Source: Leuconostoc litchii
Lineage (GTDB): Bacteria > Bacillota > Bacilli > Lactobacillales > Lactobacillaceae
Assembly: GCF_008107645.1 (NCBI RefSeq)
Contig: NZ_SDGY01000001.1
Location: 715,630 to 779,629, forward strand
DNA length: 64,000 nucleotides
Direction of reading: 5' to 3'
Below the pieces are notes generated by a model that had not been told where the DNA came from, did no database searches, and worked only from the letters and a program-made list of their open reading frames with translations. This document shows positions 8,504 to 17,371 of this stretch, in pieces (the first letter of the stretch is position 1; each line of letters begins with the position of its first letter). The translations under genes were made by a program, and so were the position numbers.

Positions 8504-9175
8504 TTTTTTTTGATCTAAGTAGCGTATCAATAGTTTAGCTGAAGCTTTACCGGCTTCAATGACGAAATCATCAAACACAACATTAGATTCACCATTTGCC
8601 AAATCTGAAACCCCTCGTAACACAATAAAAGGTGTACCAAATTGTGTCGCTACTTGTGCTACAGCTGCAGCTTCCATCTCAGCAAGTAAAGCATCTGGAA
8701 AATGTGCTAATATTTTTTTCTTACCATCTTCTTGTATGAATTGATCACCAGAAACGATTAGGCCTTCTTTAGTAGTTGTTAATTTTTTAAATTCAGCCAC
8801 AACACTAGCATCGGCTTCATAATACAAAGGTCTGTTGGGTAACTGGCCATAAGCATATCCAAATGTTGTCACATCAACATCTGAATAGGCAATACGTGTA
8901 CCAATAACCTCGTCTCCTATTTTCAATTCAGGGTCTAAGGCACCCGCAGAACCAGTGTTAACTATCAAGTCTGGGTTAAAATTATCAATCATAACAGTTG
9001 TCGCTGAAGCAGCAGCAACTTTCCCAATGCCTGATTCTGTTAACATTACCTCATGTCCATTATATGTCCCTGAAGTAATGGTTGTACTACCATGTTGGCG
9101 TGTTACTGTGTCTTTAAGAATTGCAGTTAATGCAATCTTTTCTTCTGCCATTGGTGTGATAACACCTATTTTCAT
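8501..9175 (-). CDS. mtnN: 5'-methylthioadenosine/S-adenosylhomocysteine nucleosidase
   Basis: Cytoplasmic nucleosidase cleaving adenine from MTA and SAH, in methyl-cycle salvage and upstream of LuxS. 224 aa. Visible hallmarks are GVITPMAEE at the N-terminus (acidic residue 11/12 in the catalytic position), NTGSAGAL in the nucleoside pocket, the MEAAAVAQVA block with the ribose-binding Met167-Glu168, and the catalytic Asp191 in GVSDLAN. Last gene of a cluster with a cold-shock protein, a NUDIX hydrolase and a small membrane protein; NUDIX next to MTA/SAH nucleosidase is a recurrent arrangement in lactobacilli. Confidence 0.95.
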   Translation of the reverse strand: MKIGVITPMAEEKIALTAILKDTVTRQHGSTTITSGTYNGHEVMLTESGIGKVAAASATTVMIDNFNPDLIVNTGSAGALDPELKIGDEVIGTRIAYSDVDVTTFGYAYGQLPNRPLYYEADASVVAEFKKLTTTKEGLIVSGDQFIQEDGKKKILAHFPDALLAEMEAAAVAQVATQFGTPFIVLRGVSDLANGESNVVFDDFVIEAGKASAKLLIRYLDQKK

Positions 9176-9193
9176 TATTTTTCTCCAAATTTA

Positions 9194-9487
9194 CTAATTA
9201 ACTAAAAAGAAAGCTATATATGTTCCAATAATCAATAATACTAAAGTAATAATGATTATATTATAACGATGTGTTAATCTCTTTGATTTTCCTAGAGCTG
9301 TTAACTTACCATCTGATCCTAGTTCATAGCGACCCTTACGCGTTAAACGCATTTCCTCACGTGTTTCAGGCTGAACAACTTCGATTTGAGTAGGATGTTT
9401 TCTAGCATATTCTTTTTCAACCCGAATACGCTCTTTTTCACGGACTTTCTGTTCTTTTTTAACAGCTTTACGCGACATTTTTTCCAT
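9194..9487 (-). CDS. Small basic protein with C-terminal membrane anchor
   Basis: 97 aa, family not recognised. Residues 1-70 are strongly charged and probably helical (runs such as KAVKKEQKVREKERIRVEKEY), and residues 74-96 form one hydrophobic segment (IIIITLVLLIIGTYIAFFLV), so it should be a tail-anchored, cytoplasm-facing protein. GAGG lies eight bases before the ATG at 9487. It sits three bases after the NUDIX gene and 18 bases before mtnN, so it belongs to their operon. Proteins of this shape recur at this locus in related bacteria, but I can assign no function. Confidence 0.75.
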   Translation of the reverse strand: MEKMSRKAVKKEQKVREKERIRVEKEYARKHPTQIEVVQPETREEMRLTRKGRYELGSDGKLTALGKSKRLTHRYNIIIITLVLLIIGTYIAFFLVN

Positions 9488-9490
9488 TAA

Positions 9491-10045
9491 TTAACCTCGT
9501 AAGTAGTTCCAATACAAAAAAGCTGTTATGGTTTTTTGGTCATTTAAATTCCCTGAATCAAAAAGTGATTTTAACTCATCAAACGATAAAGTTACTAAAT
9601 CCATTGTTTCACCCAAATCACGAGGTAACTGTTTATTTTCAGCAATTGGCTTCAAATCACGTGCCACATACAAATACATATATGCATCAGAAAAACCAAC
9701 TGTCTCGAAAAAACCTAGTGCTCTTTCAATAGAACTAGCGGACATGCGTAATTCTTCATTCAATTCACGTATCACAGCATGTTGAGGTTCATCAAAATCG
9801 CGAGCATCTAACTTACCAGCTGGAATTTCTAAAATAAAATCATTAATCGTAGCTCGCCATTGTTTTTCCAGTATAATATGATCATCATCAACAAAAGCTA
9901 AAACAGCAATTGCTGGCACATGTCTTACAATATCTCTCTTAGCTTTTTTATCATTATAAAGCGCAACATCCTGTGTTTCAACACTAAATATTGGTCCTTC
10001 ATAAACTATTTTAGAAGATTTTACGATTTCAGGGTATGCTGCCAT
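9491..10045 (-). CDS. nudF: NUDIX hydrolase, ADP-ribose pyrophosphatase type
   Basis: 184 aa. Predicted to hydrolyse ADP-ribose to AMP and ribose 5-phosphate. The NUDIX box is intact (GKLDARDFDEPQHAVIREL followed by NEEL, with the REL-x-EE core). IILEKQWRATINDFILEIPAGKL upstream of it matches the ADPRase type (EQxR and EIPAGK). Its start overlaps the stop of the cold-shock gene by one base (TAATG), implying translational coupling. The downstream neighbours are the small membrane protein and mtnN. Confidence 0.92.
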   Translation of the reverse strand: MAAYPEIVKSSKIVYEGPIFSVETQDVALYNDKKAKRDIVRHVPAIAVLAFVDDDHIILEKQWRATINDFILEIPAGKLDARDFDEPQHAVIRELNEELRMSASSIERALGFFETVGFSDAYMYLYVARDLKPIAENKQLPRDLGETMDLVTLSFDELKSLFDSGNLNDQKTITAFLYWNYLRG

Positions 10046-10269
10046 TAAACTTCCATTTCCTCAATAGCACGTGGCCGAACTTGTGCTGCTTGATAGGCTT
10101 TGTAACCTTGCACAAGTACATATTCTACTTTTTCACCCTGAGTTAATGACTTAAAGCCATCCATATCAATACCATTAAAATGAACAAAAACATCATCACC
10201 ACCTTCATCAGGTGTGATGTATCCGTATCCACGTTCTTTTTGCCAAATTTTTACTGTTCCTGTTTTCAT
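10045..10269 (-). CDS. csp: Cold-shock domain protein
   Basis: Start set at 10269 (MKTGTVKIW), giving 74 aa; the longer frame upstream encodes nothing like the family. A single CSD fold for single-stranded nucleic acid binding, with an RNP1-like GYGYITPD (residues 14-21) and RNP2 VFVHF (27-31). It acts as an RNA chaperone or antiterminator in other species. First gene of the nudix-mtnN cluster. No ribosome binding site sits at a normal distance; a TG-T-TATACT element ends six bases before the ATG, so the message may be leaderless. Confidence 0.9.
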   Translation of the reverse strand: MKTGTVKIWQKERGYGYITPDEGGDDVFVHFNGIDMDGFKSLTQGEKVEYVLVQGYKAYQAAQVRPRAIEEMEV

Positions 10270-10451
10270 AATAATAGTATAACACACCTTAATCCTATTA
10301 CAGTTCAATGCAAAGAGTTTAATAATTAATTTTTGGATTTTAATATATTTTTTTAGTAACAATAGAATCTAAAATATATCGATCTCATACATTTCATTGT
10401 ATACTCGAAGTGAAACAGCTTGTGTCGGCAATGTTTTCTGAGGAATTAATA

Positions 10452-11327
10452 ATGATTAATAAACGTTATGAACAACTAAAGGCAGCTGAAGGTGGCGCAA
10501 TAACTAGTATTATTGCTTATATATTCCTTACAATTATAAAAATAATTATCGGAAAATTTGGGCATTCCGAAGCTTTAGTAGCCGATGGATTGAATAATTT
10601 AACAGATATTCTAGCTTCACTGACCGTTTTAGTTGGTCTACACTTTTCTCGCCGACCCCCTGATAAAAATCATCAATATGGTCATTGGAAATCAGAAAAC
10701 ATTGCAAGTATGATAACTTCAATTATTATGTTAGTTGTGGCTTTACATGTATTATTTTATGCAGTTAAAGATATTATCGAAAATCGTGTCGTTCCACCAA
10801 ACCCGCTTAGCGCAATTGTAAGTCTAGTTTCAGCCATCATTTTAATTTGGGTTTATCGTCATAACAAAAAACTAGCTAAAAAGGCCCATAGTACTGCTTT
10901 ACTTGCTGCTGCCAAAGATAATTTAAGTGATATTCTCACCAGTATTGCTACTGCGACAGCAATACTAACAGCTTCTTTTCATTTTGCATGGGTTGATGCT
11001 GCTGCCGCTATTGTTATTTCGTTACTCATACTTAATATTGCTATTAGTATACTTAAAGAAAGTATCTTCATGCTGTCTGATGGTTTTGATGAAACAACAC
11101 TCGATCAGTATCGTGCAGCAATCGAAAAAGTTCCCGGAGTTATTGCTGTAAAAAAAATTAAAGGACGTTCTTACAGTGCAAATACTGCGCTGGACATTGT
11201 TGTCACAATGAATCCCAAACTGACTGTTGAAAAGAGCCATACAATAACAAAAATTATTGAAAAACAATTGCTAGATGACTACAACATTTTTGAAGTTGAA
11301 ATTCATGTTGAACCAGCTGAAACTTAA
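10452..11327 (+). CDS. Cation diffusion facilitator (CDF) family metal exporter
   Basis: Start set at 10452 (MINKRYEQLK), preceded by GAGG at eight bases; 291 aa. Six predicted membrane segments followed by a cytoplasmic domain of about 80 residues. The metal-site motifs are DGLNNLTD in TM2 and DNLSD in TM5, and HQYGHWKSE lies after TM2. DxxxD motifs in both helices rather than HxxxD favour manganese or iron efflux (MntE/YdfM type) over zinc, by family precedent. Plus-strand gene, divergent from the csp cluster and convergent with fhs; it shares a bidirectional terminator with fhs. Confidence 0.9.
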   Translation: MINKRYEQLKAAEGGAITSIIAYIFLTIIKIIIGKFGHSEALVADGLNNLTDILASLTVLVGLHFSRRPPDKNHQYGHWKSENIASMITSIIMLVVALHVLFYAVKDIIENRVVPPNPLSAIVSLVSAIILIWVYRHNKKLAKKAHSTALLAAAKDNLSDILTSIATATAILTASFHFAWVDAAAAIVISLLILNIAISILKESIFMLSDGFDETTLDQYRAAIEKVPGVIAVKKIKGRSYSANTALDIVVTMNPKLTVEKSHTITKIIEKQLLDDYNIFEVEIHVEPAET

Positions 11328-11332
11328 TACTA

Positions 11333-11358
11333 AAAAAATGGCTTTTGAGCCATTTTTT
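11333..11358. terminator. Bidirectional terminator between the CDF gene and fhs
   Basis: AAAAAATGGC-TTTTGA-GCCATTTTTT is symmetrical and serves both convergent genes. Confidence 0.85.
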
Positions 11359-11360
11359 AA

Positions 11361-13025
11361 TTAAAATAAACCAGTAATGGTCCCGTTCTCATCAATGTCA
11401 ATATCTAATGCTGCCGGATGTTTTGGTAAACCTGGCATAGTCATAATGTTACCTGTCAAAGCTACCAAGAACCCTGCTCCTAACTTAGGTACAAATTCGC
11501 GAATATGAATGATAAAGTCTTTTGGTGCTCCAAGTTTCTTAGCATCATCGGAAAATGAATATTGTGTTTTCGCCATGATAATTGGTAATTTGTCCCAACC
11601 ATATCTCGCAAAGTCTTGTAATTGTTTTTGTGCTTTTGTTGATAATTCAACACCAGCACCACCATATATAGTTTTTACAATGGCATTTAATTTTTCAATA
11701 GCTGAATCATTATTTTGATATAGTGGTGTAAAATCTGATTCTTGAGCTGATTTTTCAATGACAGCGGCAGCTAAATCTTGCGCTCCTCGACCACCTTTAG
11801 CCCAAACTTCTGTCGTATAAGCGGTTGCACCAAATTTTGAAACATATTCTTTAATTGTCAGTAGTTCAGCTTCAGTGTCAGAAGTAAAGCGATTAATGGC
11901 CACTAACACAGGTACACCATATCGATTCATAGCTGTTAGATGTTGTCCTAAGTTTTCCAGTCCATTATTGAGTGCAACAACATTTTCACTGTTTAAATTA
12001 GAAAGTGAAACACCACCATGATGCTTCAAAGCACGAACAGTTGCTACAATAACAATTGTATCTGGTGTTTTACCAAGTAGCGGCACTTTAACATCTAGGA
12101 ATTTCTCGCCACCTAGATCAGCTCCAAACCCAGCCTCTGTCACAACGTAATCAGCTAGCTGTAATGCTGTTTTCGTTGCTAAAATAGAGTTTGTCCCTTG
12201 TGCAATATTAGCAAAAGGCCCTCCATGAATAATAGCTGGTGTGTGTGCTAAAGTCTGTACTAGATTTGGCTTAATCGCATCTTTTAATAACACAGTTAAT
12301 GCACCGGCCACACCCAAATCATCAACTGTTACAGGCACTTTGTCATATGTGTAACCAACCACAATACGCTTGATACGGGCTTTCATGTCCATTAAATCTG
12401 TTGACAAAGTTAGAATAGCCATTAGTTCAGAAGCAACTGTAATATCGAACCCATCTTCACGTGGAACACCAGAAGTTGGGCCACCGAGGCCGACAGTGAC
12501 ATGACGTAATTCACGATCATTAATATCAACTACACGCTTCCATAAAATACGACGAGGATCTATATTTAAAGGGTTCCCTTGGTGAATACTATTATCTAGT
12601 AAAGCAGCTAATGTATCATGTGCTGAAGTTAAAGCATGAAAGTCACCTGTGAAGTGTAAATTAATATCAGCCATTGGTACTACTTGCGCATAACCACCAC
12701 CAGTAGCGCCACCTTTTAATCCCATTACTGGTCCTAAAGACGGCTCTCTCAAGGCAATCATTGTTTTTTTATGGGCTAATTGTAAGGCATCCGCCAAACC
12801 AACAGTCACAGTCGATTTCCCTTCTCCTGCAGGTGTTGGATTAATAGAAGTAACTAAAATCATTTTACCTAGCTTCTGCTTACGATTAACTGATGAATTG
12901 AGTACAATTTTAGCTTTATCATAACCATATGGCTCAATTTCATTTGGCTCAAGACCCGCTTCATTAGCAATCTCAGCAATTGGTTTAATGTCAACAGATT
13001 GAGCAATTTCAATATCAGTTTTCAT
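11361..13025 (-). CDS. fhs: Formate--tetrahydrofolate ligase
   Basis: ATP-dependent synthesis of 10-formyl-THF, the one-carbon donor for purine synthesis and Met-tRNA formylation. Start placed at 13025 (MKTDIEIAQ), because GAGGG is eight bases from this ATG but only two from the ATG at 13031; 554 aa. The ATP site [19 protein letters not shown] (about residues 58-76), [21 protein letters not shown] and the C-terminal [10 protein letters not shown] are diagnostic. The ribosome binding site abuts the purD stop, so purD and fhs form an operon that pairs a purine enzyme with its folate donor. Confidence 0.97.
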   Translation of the reverse strand: MKTDIEIAQSVDIKPIAEIANEAGLEPNEIEPYGYDKAKIVLNSSVNRKQKLGKMILVTSINPTPAGEGKSTVTVGLADALQLAHKKTMIALREPSLGPVMGLKGGATGGGYAQVVPMADINLHFTGDFHALTSAHDTLAALLDNSIHQGNPLNIDPRRILWKRVVDINDRELRHVTVGLGGPTSGVPREDGFDITVASELMAILTLSTDLMDMKARIKRIVVGYTYDKVPVTVDDLGVAGALTVLLKDAIKPNLVQTLAHTPAIIHGGPFANIAQGTNSILATKTALQLADYVVTEAGFGADLGGEKFLDVKVPLLGKTPDTIVIVATVRALKHHGGVSLSNLNSENVVALNNGLENLGQHLTAMNRYGVPVLVAINRFTSDTEAELLTIKEYVSKFGATAYTTEVWAKGGRGAQDLAAAVIEKSAQESDFTPLYQNNDSAIEKLNAIVKTIYGGAGVELSTKAQKQLQDFARYGWDKLPIIMAKTQYSFSDDAKKLGAPKDFIIHIREFVPKLGAGFLVALTGNIMTMPGLPKHPAALDIDIDENGTITGLF

Positions 13026-13037
13026 GTTCATTTCCCT

Positions 13038-14282
13038 CTACATCTTTTTAGTCGCTTGATAAGCAATATCATGACGGTACTTCAAATCCATTGGTGTCTT
13101 ATCTAATATATTATAAACTTTTTCTTGGGCTAATTTCACACTTTTATCATGAACAATAACAGTAGCCACACGTCCACCACTTGCCACAAGTTTATCTTCT
13201 TTAGATTTCACGCCAGCGTAATTAGTCAATAACGGTATATCTGGCACTACAGCTCCTTTTATTGGGTATTCGGGATATCCATCAGCAGCCAATACAACAC
13301 CAAGATAGACCTCTTCTTCTTGCCAATTTGTTGCTGGATTTTTACCAGATAAAAGTTGCCAAATTAGATTGTAAAAATCTCCCTTATACTGTGGCAATAC
13401 CACCTGAGCTTCAGGGTCTCCAAACCGTACATTAAATTCAATAACTTTTGGTCCTTCTTTGGTTAACATGACACCGGTATATAACACACCGGTAAAAGGA
13501 GTCTGTTCGGTACGCATTGCCTGAATAGTTGGCATAACTAGTGTGTCAACAGCCCTTTGTCGAATCTTTTTAGAAATCCAATTAACTGGACTATAGGCAC
13601 CCATCCCGCCAGTATTGGGACCTTTATCACCATCATATCGACGTTTATGATCCTGCGCCAAAGGCGTATGTACCATAATACCGTCACGACCAACTAACGT
13701 AAAAATAGAAAATTCAACACCTTCAAGGTATTCTTCAATAACTAATTTCGCTTGATTATCCGCTTGATAAATTTCTTTTAAGTATTTATCAACTTCTTCA
13801 ATACTATTAATAATGGTCACGCCTTTTCCTAACGCCAAACCATCAATTTTGAAAACAATCGGGAATTTAAATTGTCTGACAACATCTTCAGCTTCTAAAA
13901 TAGTAGTTACCGTATGCGACTTTGCAGTAGGTATATCATATTTTTTAAGAATATGTTTAGTAAAAGACTTTGATCCTTCCAACTGAGCAGCAGCTTTCGT
14001 TGGGCCAAATATACTTAAATTAGCTGCCCGAAAAACATCAACAATGCCTAAAGTTAGTGGTTCCTCGTTTCCAACAAATGTTAAATCTATTTGTTCTTGA
14101 ATTGCAAAATCTCTTAATCCTATTAAGTTGGTCACTGGTAGCTGAACTCTTCTTAAATGTTCATCAATCATTCCATCATTGCCAGGTGCAACAACAACTT
14201 CTTCAACTTGTTCACTTCTTAAAAACGTTTGTGCTAACGCATGTTCACGGGCACCTGAACCAACAATTAAAACTTTCGCCAT
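13038..14282 (-). CDS. purD: Phosphoribosylamine--glycine ligase
   Basis: ATP-grasp enzyme forming glycinamide ribonucleotide, step two of purine synthesis. 414 aa with N-domain VLIVGSGAREHAL, the ATP-grasp core (FKIDGLALGKGVTI, VEFSIFTLVGRDG, DHKRRYDGDKGPNTGGMGAY) and the C-terminal metal site VIEFNVRFGDPEAQ. GAGG lies seven bases before the ATG. It leads a two-gene unit with fhs and is not next to other pur genes here, though purD ends the pur operon in many Firmicutes. The leader at 14376-14448 has CGAAC-type elements in inverted orientation and a near-consensus cre site. Confidence 0.97.
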   Translation of the reverse strand: MAKVLIVGSGAREHALAQTFLRSEQVEEVVVAPGNDGMIDEHLRRVQLPVTNLIGLRDFAIQEQIDLTFVGNEEPLTLGIVDVFRAANLSIFGPTKAAAQLEGSKSFTKHILKKYDIPTAKSHTVTTILEAEDVVRQFKFPIVFKIDGLALGKGVTIINSIEEVDKYLKEIYQADNQAKLVIEEYLEGVEFSIFTLVGRDGIMVHTPLAQDHKRRYDGDKGPNTGGMGAYSPVNWISKKIRQRAVDTLVMPTIQAMRTEQTPFTGVLYTGVMLTKEGPKVIEFNVRFGDPEAQVVLPQYKGDFYNLIWQLLSGKNPATNWQEEEVYLGVVLAADGYPEYPIKGAVVPDIPLLTNYAGVKSKEDKLVASGGRVATVIVHDKSVKLAQEKVYNILDKTPMDLKYRHDIAYQATKKM

Positions 14283-14374
14283 GACTTTCCTCTTTGTTTG
14301 TTATTAAGTATATTTTAACAATTAACTAGTGAATTTAATATGTTTTTAAATTATATTTTTATAATAATAAAAAT

Positions 14375-14398
14375 AAACGTTCGCTTTTAGGGCGTTTT
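14375..14398 (-). terminator. Hairpin with T-rich tail upstream of purD
   Basis: Minus-strand AAACGCCC-TAAAAGC-GAACGTTT followed by ATTTTTATT. The 3' arm CGAACGTTT could instead pair with a perfect nine-base complement AAACGTTCG 36 bases upstream (plus 14422-14430), so two alternative hairpins are possible. It lies between the terminator of the aldo/keto reductase operon and purD. Confidence 0.45.
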
Positions 14399-14434
14399 TT
14401 TCATTATTCTAGTTAGTTTATCGAACGTTTGTAT

Positions 14435-14448
14435 TGGAACCGCTTTCA
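14435..14448. promoter_or_regulatory. Candidate cre (CcpA) site, one mismatch
   Basis: TGGAACCGCTTTCA matches TGWAANCGNTNWCA at all but one position. It lies 150 bases upstream of purD and just after the aldo/keto reductase terminator. No clear promoter hexamers are next to it. Confidence 0.4.
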
Positions 14449-14456
14449 TTTTAGGC

Positions 14457-14486
14457 TAAAAAAAAACTACCTTCGAAATGATAGCT
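14457..14486 (-). terminator. Terminator of the prs-esterase-aldo/keto reductase operon
   Basis: Minus-strand GCTATC-ATTTCGAA-GGTAGT stem followed by nine T residues, five bases beyond the reductase stop. Confidence 0.7.
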
Positions 14487-14489
14487 TCT

Positions 14490-15482
14490 TTATTTATCAA
14501 GGATTGCTTGAATTTCTAACAACTCTGCATCCGAAAAATTCAGATGATTTGAAAACTTTAAATTATCTACTAAATGATCAACTTTACTTGCACCAATAAC
14601 AACTGTGGCGACACGCTTATCTTTTAATAACCAAGATAAAGCCATTTGCGACAATTTTTGTCCACGGTTTTGAGCAATTGTATTCAGCGCATTTAACTTA
14701 GAAATCAATGCCTCTTTCCCATCTGTAAATAAAAACTTATTTGTTGGATGAATTGGATAATCAGCTGGAATTTCTGTCAAGTAGCGATCTGTCAATAACC
14801 CCTCTGCAAGAGGACCATAAGCTACAAGACCAGCGTGATGTTGATCCAAAACATCTAACAAACCATCTTCTTCAGCTGTACGATTAAGCATATTATACGA
14901 AACCTGGTTACCAATAAATGGTGTCCCCAGCTCATCAAATATTTTTGTAATGGCTTTAGTTTGTTCAGCAGTGTAGTTAGAAACTCCTACATATAAAGCT
15001 TTTCCCTGCTTAACGATTAAATCTAGCGCTCGTGCAGTCTCCTCTAAGCGCGTATTAGGATCCCAACGATGTGCATAGAAAATATCAACATAGTCTAGCC
15101 CCATACGTTGTAAACTTAAATCTAGGGCAGCGACTAATGTCTTCTTTCCTGAGAATTCGCCCAACGGCCCTGGCCACATGTGATAGCCAGCCTTTGTTGT
15201 AATCACTAATTCATCACGATATGGCTTCAAATCATTACGATAAATATTACCAAACGTTACTTCGGCCGTACCGTTACTTGGACCATAGTTTGAAGCATTG
15301 TCAAAACTAAAAATACCACTATCAAATGCTTTTAAAATAACATTTCTAGAATTTTCTAACGGCATTTGATCCCCTAAATTACGCCATAATCCAAAGGAAA
15401 CAGCCGGTAAAATCAAACCTGAATCACTAACTCGCCGATAAGGTAACTTCTCATAACGTTGTTCATCTGCTGCATAAACCAT
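14490..15482 (-). CDS. Aldo/keto reductase, YghZ-like
   Basis: NADPH-dependent reductase of 330 aa with a TIM-barrel fold. Catalytic tetrad candidates are visible: Asp and Tyr in FDNASNYG, Lys in TTKAGYHMWPGP and His in YAHRWD. The AGYHMWPGP signature and the opening LPYRRVSDSGLILPAVSFGLW match the YghZ/L-glyceraldehyde-3-phosphate reductase subgroup, which detoxifies methylglyoxal or reduces short aldehydes; the substrate here is unproven. It starts one base after the SGNH gene, with AGGAGG overlapping the end of that gene, and is the last gene of the prs operon. Confidence 0.92.
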   Translation of the reverse strand: MVYAADEQRYEKLPYRRVSDSGLILPAVSFGLWRNLGDQMPLENSRNVILKAFDSGIFSFDNASNYGPSNGTAEVTFGNIYRNDLKPYRDELVITTKAGYHMWPGPLGEFSGKKTLVAALDLSLQRMGLDYVDIFYAHRWDPNTRLEETARALDLIVKQGKALYVGVSNYTAEQTKAITKIFDELGTPFIGNQVSYNMLNRTAEEDGLLDVLDQHHAGLVAYGPLAEGLLTDRYLTEIPADYPIHPTNKFLFTDGKEALISKLNALNTIAQNRGQKLSQMALSWLLKDKRVATVVIGASKVDHLVDNLKFSNHLNFSDAELLEIQAILDK

Positions 15483-15483
15483 T

Positions 15484-16374
15484 TTAACTTAATCCTCCTA
15501 AAAGTAATTGTGCTACACGCGCATGCTCTGCAATAGTCGGATGCACTTGCCGTTGTGAAATTTGCCACGGGCTTGTATCAACTAAAACAAAGCGGTCAAA
15601 CCGCTGTATTTCTTGTTCAAAAACATTCTTAAACGCACCATTGAAGGGTACTAATAAAACAATTTTTGCATCATGGAAACGCTTAATCAATTCAAGCAAA
15701 TACACACGCAAGCCAAAACAAAAATCTTGTTCTGTGGCGCCATAATTCAAATCATTTGTACCATAATTCACAATAACTAAGTCAGACAAGACTCGATGTC
15801 GTTCAATATTTGGCGCAACATGCCATAATGCTTCAACTGCCGTAGGCTCTTGGAAAGGTGCACTAGGTGTCAATCCAGTACCGCCATAACCGATTCGAGC
15901 TAACGGTCTATCTAACGCCTCTGCAATTAATTTGGGATAGCTTAGCTCAGGGTGATGATTCAAGCCATCCATCTCTTCACCAGCTGTAATTGAATCTCCA
16001 ATAAATGTAACATACTTTGCATCTGTTATTACAGGAAGCACATCCCCTTCATCGACCTCAAGTGAAACTACTGTAATCGGGTTTAACCACAATGCCATTT
16101 GGTTGCCATCAATAGATTTAATTAATATACTATACTGCCCATCCGAAACCGCTATTTTAAGCGCATTATTTTTAATCGAAGTCTCTTGCCATATACCATT
16201 GTTTGCAGACCATATAACAACAATATTTAGGTAATTTGACTCAAAATTAAAGATTAATTCACGAGCTCCGTGTACCTCAAAATCTAAAGCTGCACCAAAT
16301 TGCGTCGTAACAAATCCAGCACTCGTTTTCCCCCACTCTGGTGACAAAAAAGGTTCTAGATCTTTAATTATCAT
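15484..16374 (-). CDS. SGNH/GDSL hydrolase with N-terminal beta-sandwich (CE2-like esterase)
   Basis: 296 aa. The C-terminal SGNH domain shows block I GDSITAGEE (catalytic Ser near residue 128), block II GYGG, block III GTNDLNYG and block V HPTIAEHARVA with the catalytic His. Residues 1-115 look like the all-beta domain that precedes the hydrolase domain in carbohydrate esterase family 2, so a sugar or polysaccharide O-deacetylase is plausible. No signal peptide is seen, so it should act inside the cell on imported acetylated sugars or glycosides; this is inference. The ATG overlaps the prs stop (ATGA). Confidence 0.85.
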   Translation of the reverse strand: MIIKDLEPFLSPEWGKTSAGFVTTQFGAALDFEVHGARELIFNFESNYLNIVVIWSANNGIWQETSIKNNALKIAVSDGQYSILIKSIDGNQMALWLNPITVVSLEVDEGDVLPVITDAKYVTFIGDSITAGEEMDGLNHHPELSYPKLIAEALDRPLARIGYGGTGLTPSAPFQEPTAVEALWHVAPNIERHRVLSDLVIVNYGTNDLNYGATEQDFCFGLRVYLLELIKRFHDAKIVLLVPFNGAFKNVFEQEIQRFDRFVLVDTSPWQISQRQVHPTIAEHARVAQLLLGGLS

Positions 16375-17342
16375 AGTAACACATCCAAGTTATCTGGGCT
16401 CTTTAACACATCTTCAATACTTTCAAAAGCATTGATTCGTTTTATTGCTTCAGCAAAAGATGCTGCTACAGATAGTTTAATCAATTTATCCAATTTTTTC
16501 TGCTCATTAATTTCCACAGTATTAGTCACTAATATGTGGTCAATCGGTGCATTACGCAAACGTTCAACTGCATTATCGGATAACACAGCATGAGTCGCCA
16601 CCGCATATACTTCCGTTGCGCCTGCGTTAATTACTGCTTCACTTGCAAGTACCATACTTGTACCTGTATCAATAATATCATCAATCAGAATAGCACGTTT
16701 TCCAGATACATTTCCTGTGATTTGGTAAGGTGTGTTTGGACGTATGCTATCAACACGTCGATCGACCAATGCCCATTCTGCATGTAGCAACTTGGCAAAT
16801 TTCCGTGCTCTTGCAACACTTGAATGGTCCGGAGCAACCACTACTAGATCATTTCCTAAGAGATTATTCTCATAAAAATAGTGACCCAAAGCTGGCATAG
16901 ATAGCAAGTGATCAACTGGTATATCAAAGAACCCCTGGACCTGATCTGCATGAAGATCAATAGTCATTACCCGTTTTACACCTTGTGATTCTAGCATATT
17001 TGCAATCATACGTGCTGAAATAGGTTCACGAGATCTCGCTTTTCGATCTGAGCGTGCATAACCAAAATATGGAATAATAACATTGATTGAATTAGCAGAA
17101 GCACGACGAGCTGCGTCAATAAAAATCATTAGCTTCATAAAATTATCATTTACAGGTGCCGTAATTCCTTGAATCACGTAAACATTCCGGCCACGAACAG
17201 TATTCTCAATACGCTCATATATTTCTTTATCAGCAAATGTTTTGATATCAATCGGAGCAAGAGGTACATCTAAAATTTTTGAAATTTCGTTTGCCAGTTC
17301 GTTATTACTGCCTAGGTTAAACAGCTCATATGCTGGTGTCAT
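16371..17342 (-). CDS. prs: Ribose-phosphate pyrophosphokinase
   Basis: Makes PRPP from ribose 5-phosphate and ATP for nucleotide, His, Trp and NAD synthesis. Start set at 17342 (MTPAYELFN), which has GGAG seven bases upstream; the ATG at 17354 overlaps that site. 323 aa. Seen: FADKEIYERIENTVRGRNVY, the catalytic-loop region PYFGYARSDRKARSREPISA, the IDLHADQVQGFF metal site and the PRPP-binding ILIDDIIDTGTSM. It heads an operon with an esterase and a reductase, not the common glmU-prs pair, so it could be a second prs copy. A consensus -10 and a perfect cre precede it. Confidence 0.95.
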   Translation of the reverse strand: MTPAYELFNLGSNNELANEISKILDVPLAPIDIKTFADKEIYERIENTVRGRNVYVIQGITAPVNDNFMKLMIFIDAARRASANSINVIIPYFGYARSDRKARSREPISARMIANMLESQGVKRVMTIDLHADQVQGFFDIPVDHLLSMPALGHYFYENNLLGNDLVVVAPDHSSVARARKFAKLLHAEWALVDRRVDSIRPNTPYQITGNVSGKRAILIDDIIDTGTSMVLASEAVINAGATEVYAVATHAVLSDNAVERLRNAPIDHILVTNTVEINEQKKLDKLIKLSVAASFAEAIKRINAFESIEDVLKSPDNLDVLL

Positions 17343-17371
17343 AAAGTTCTCCATTCATTATTATACTTATC

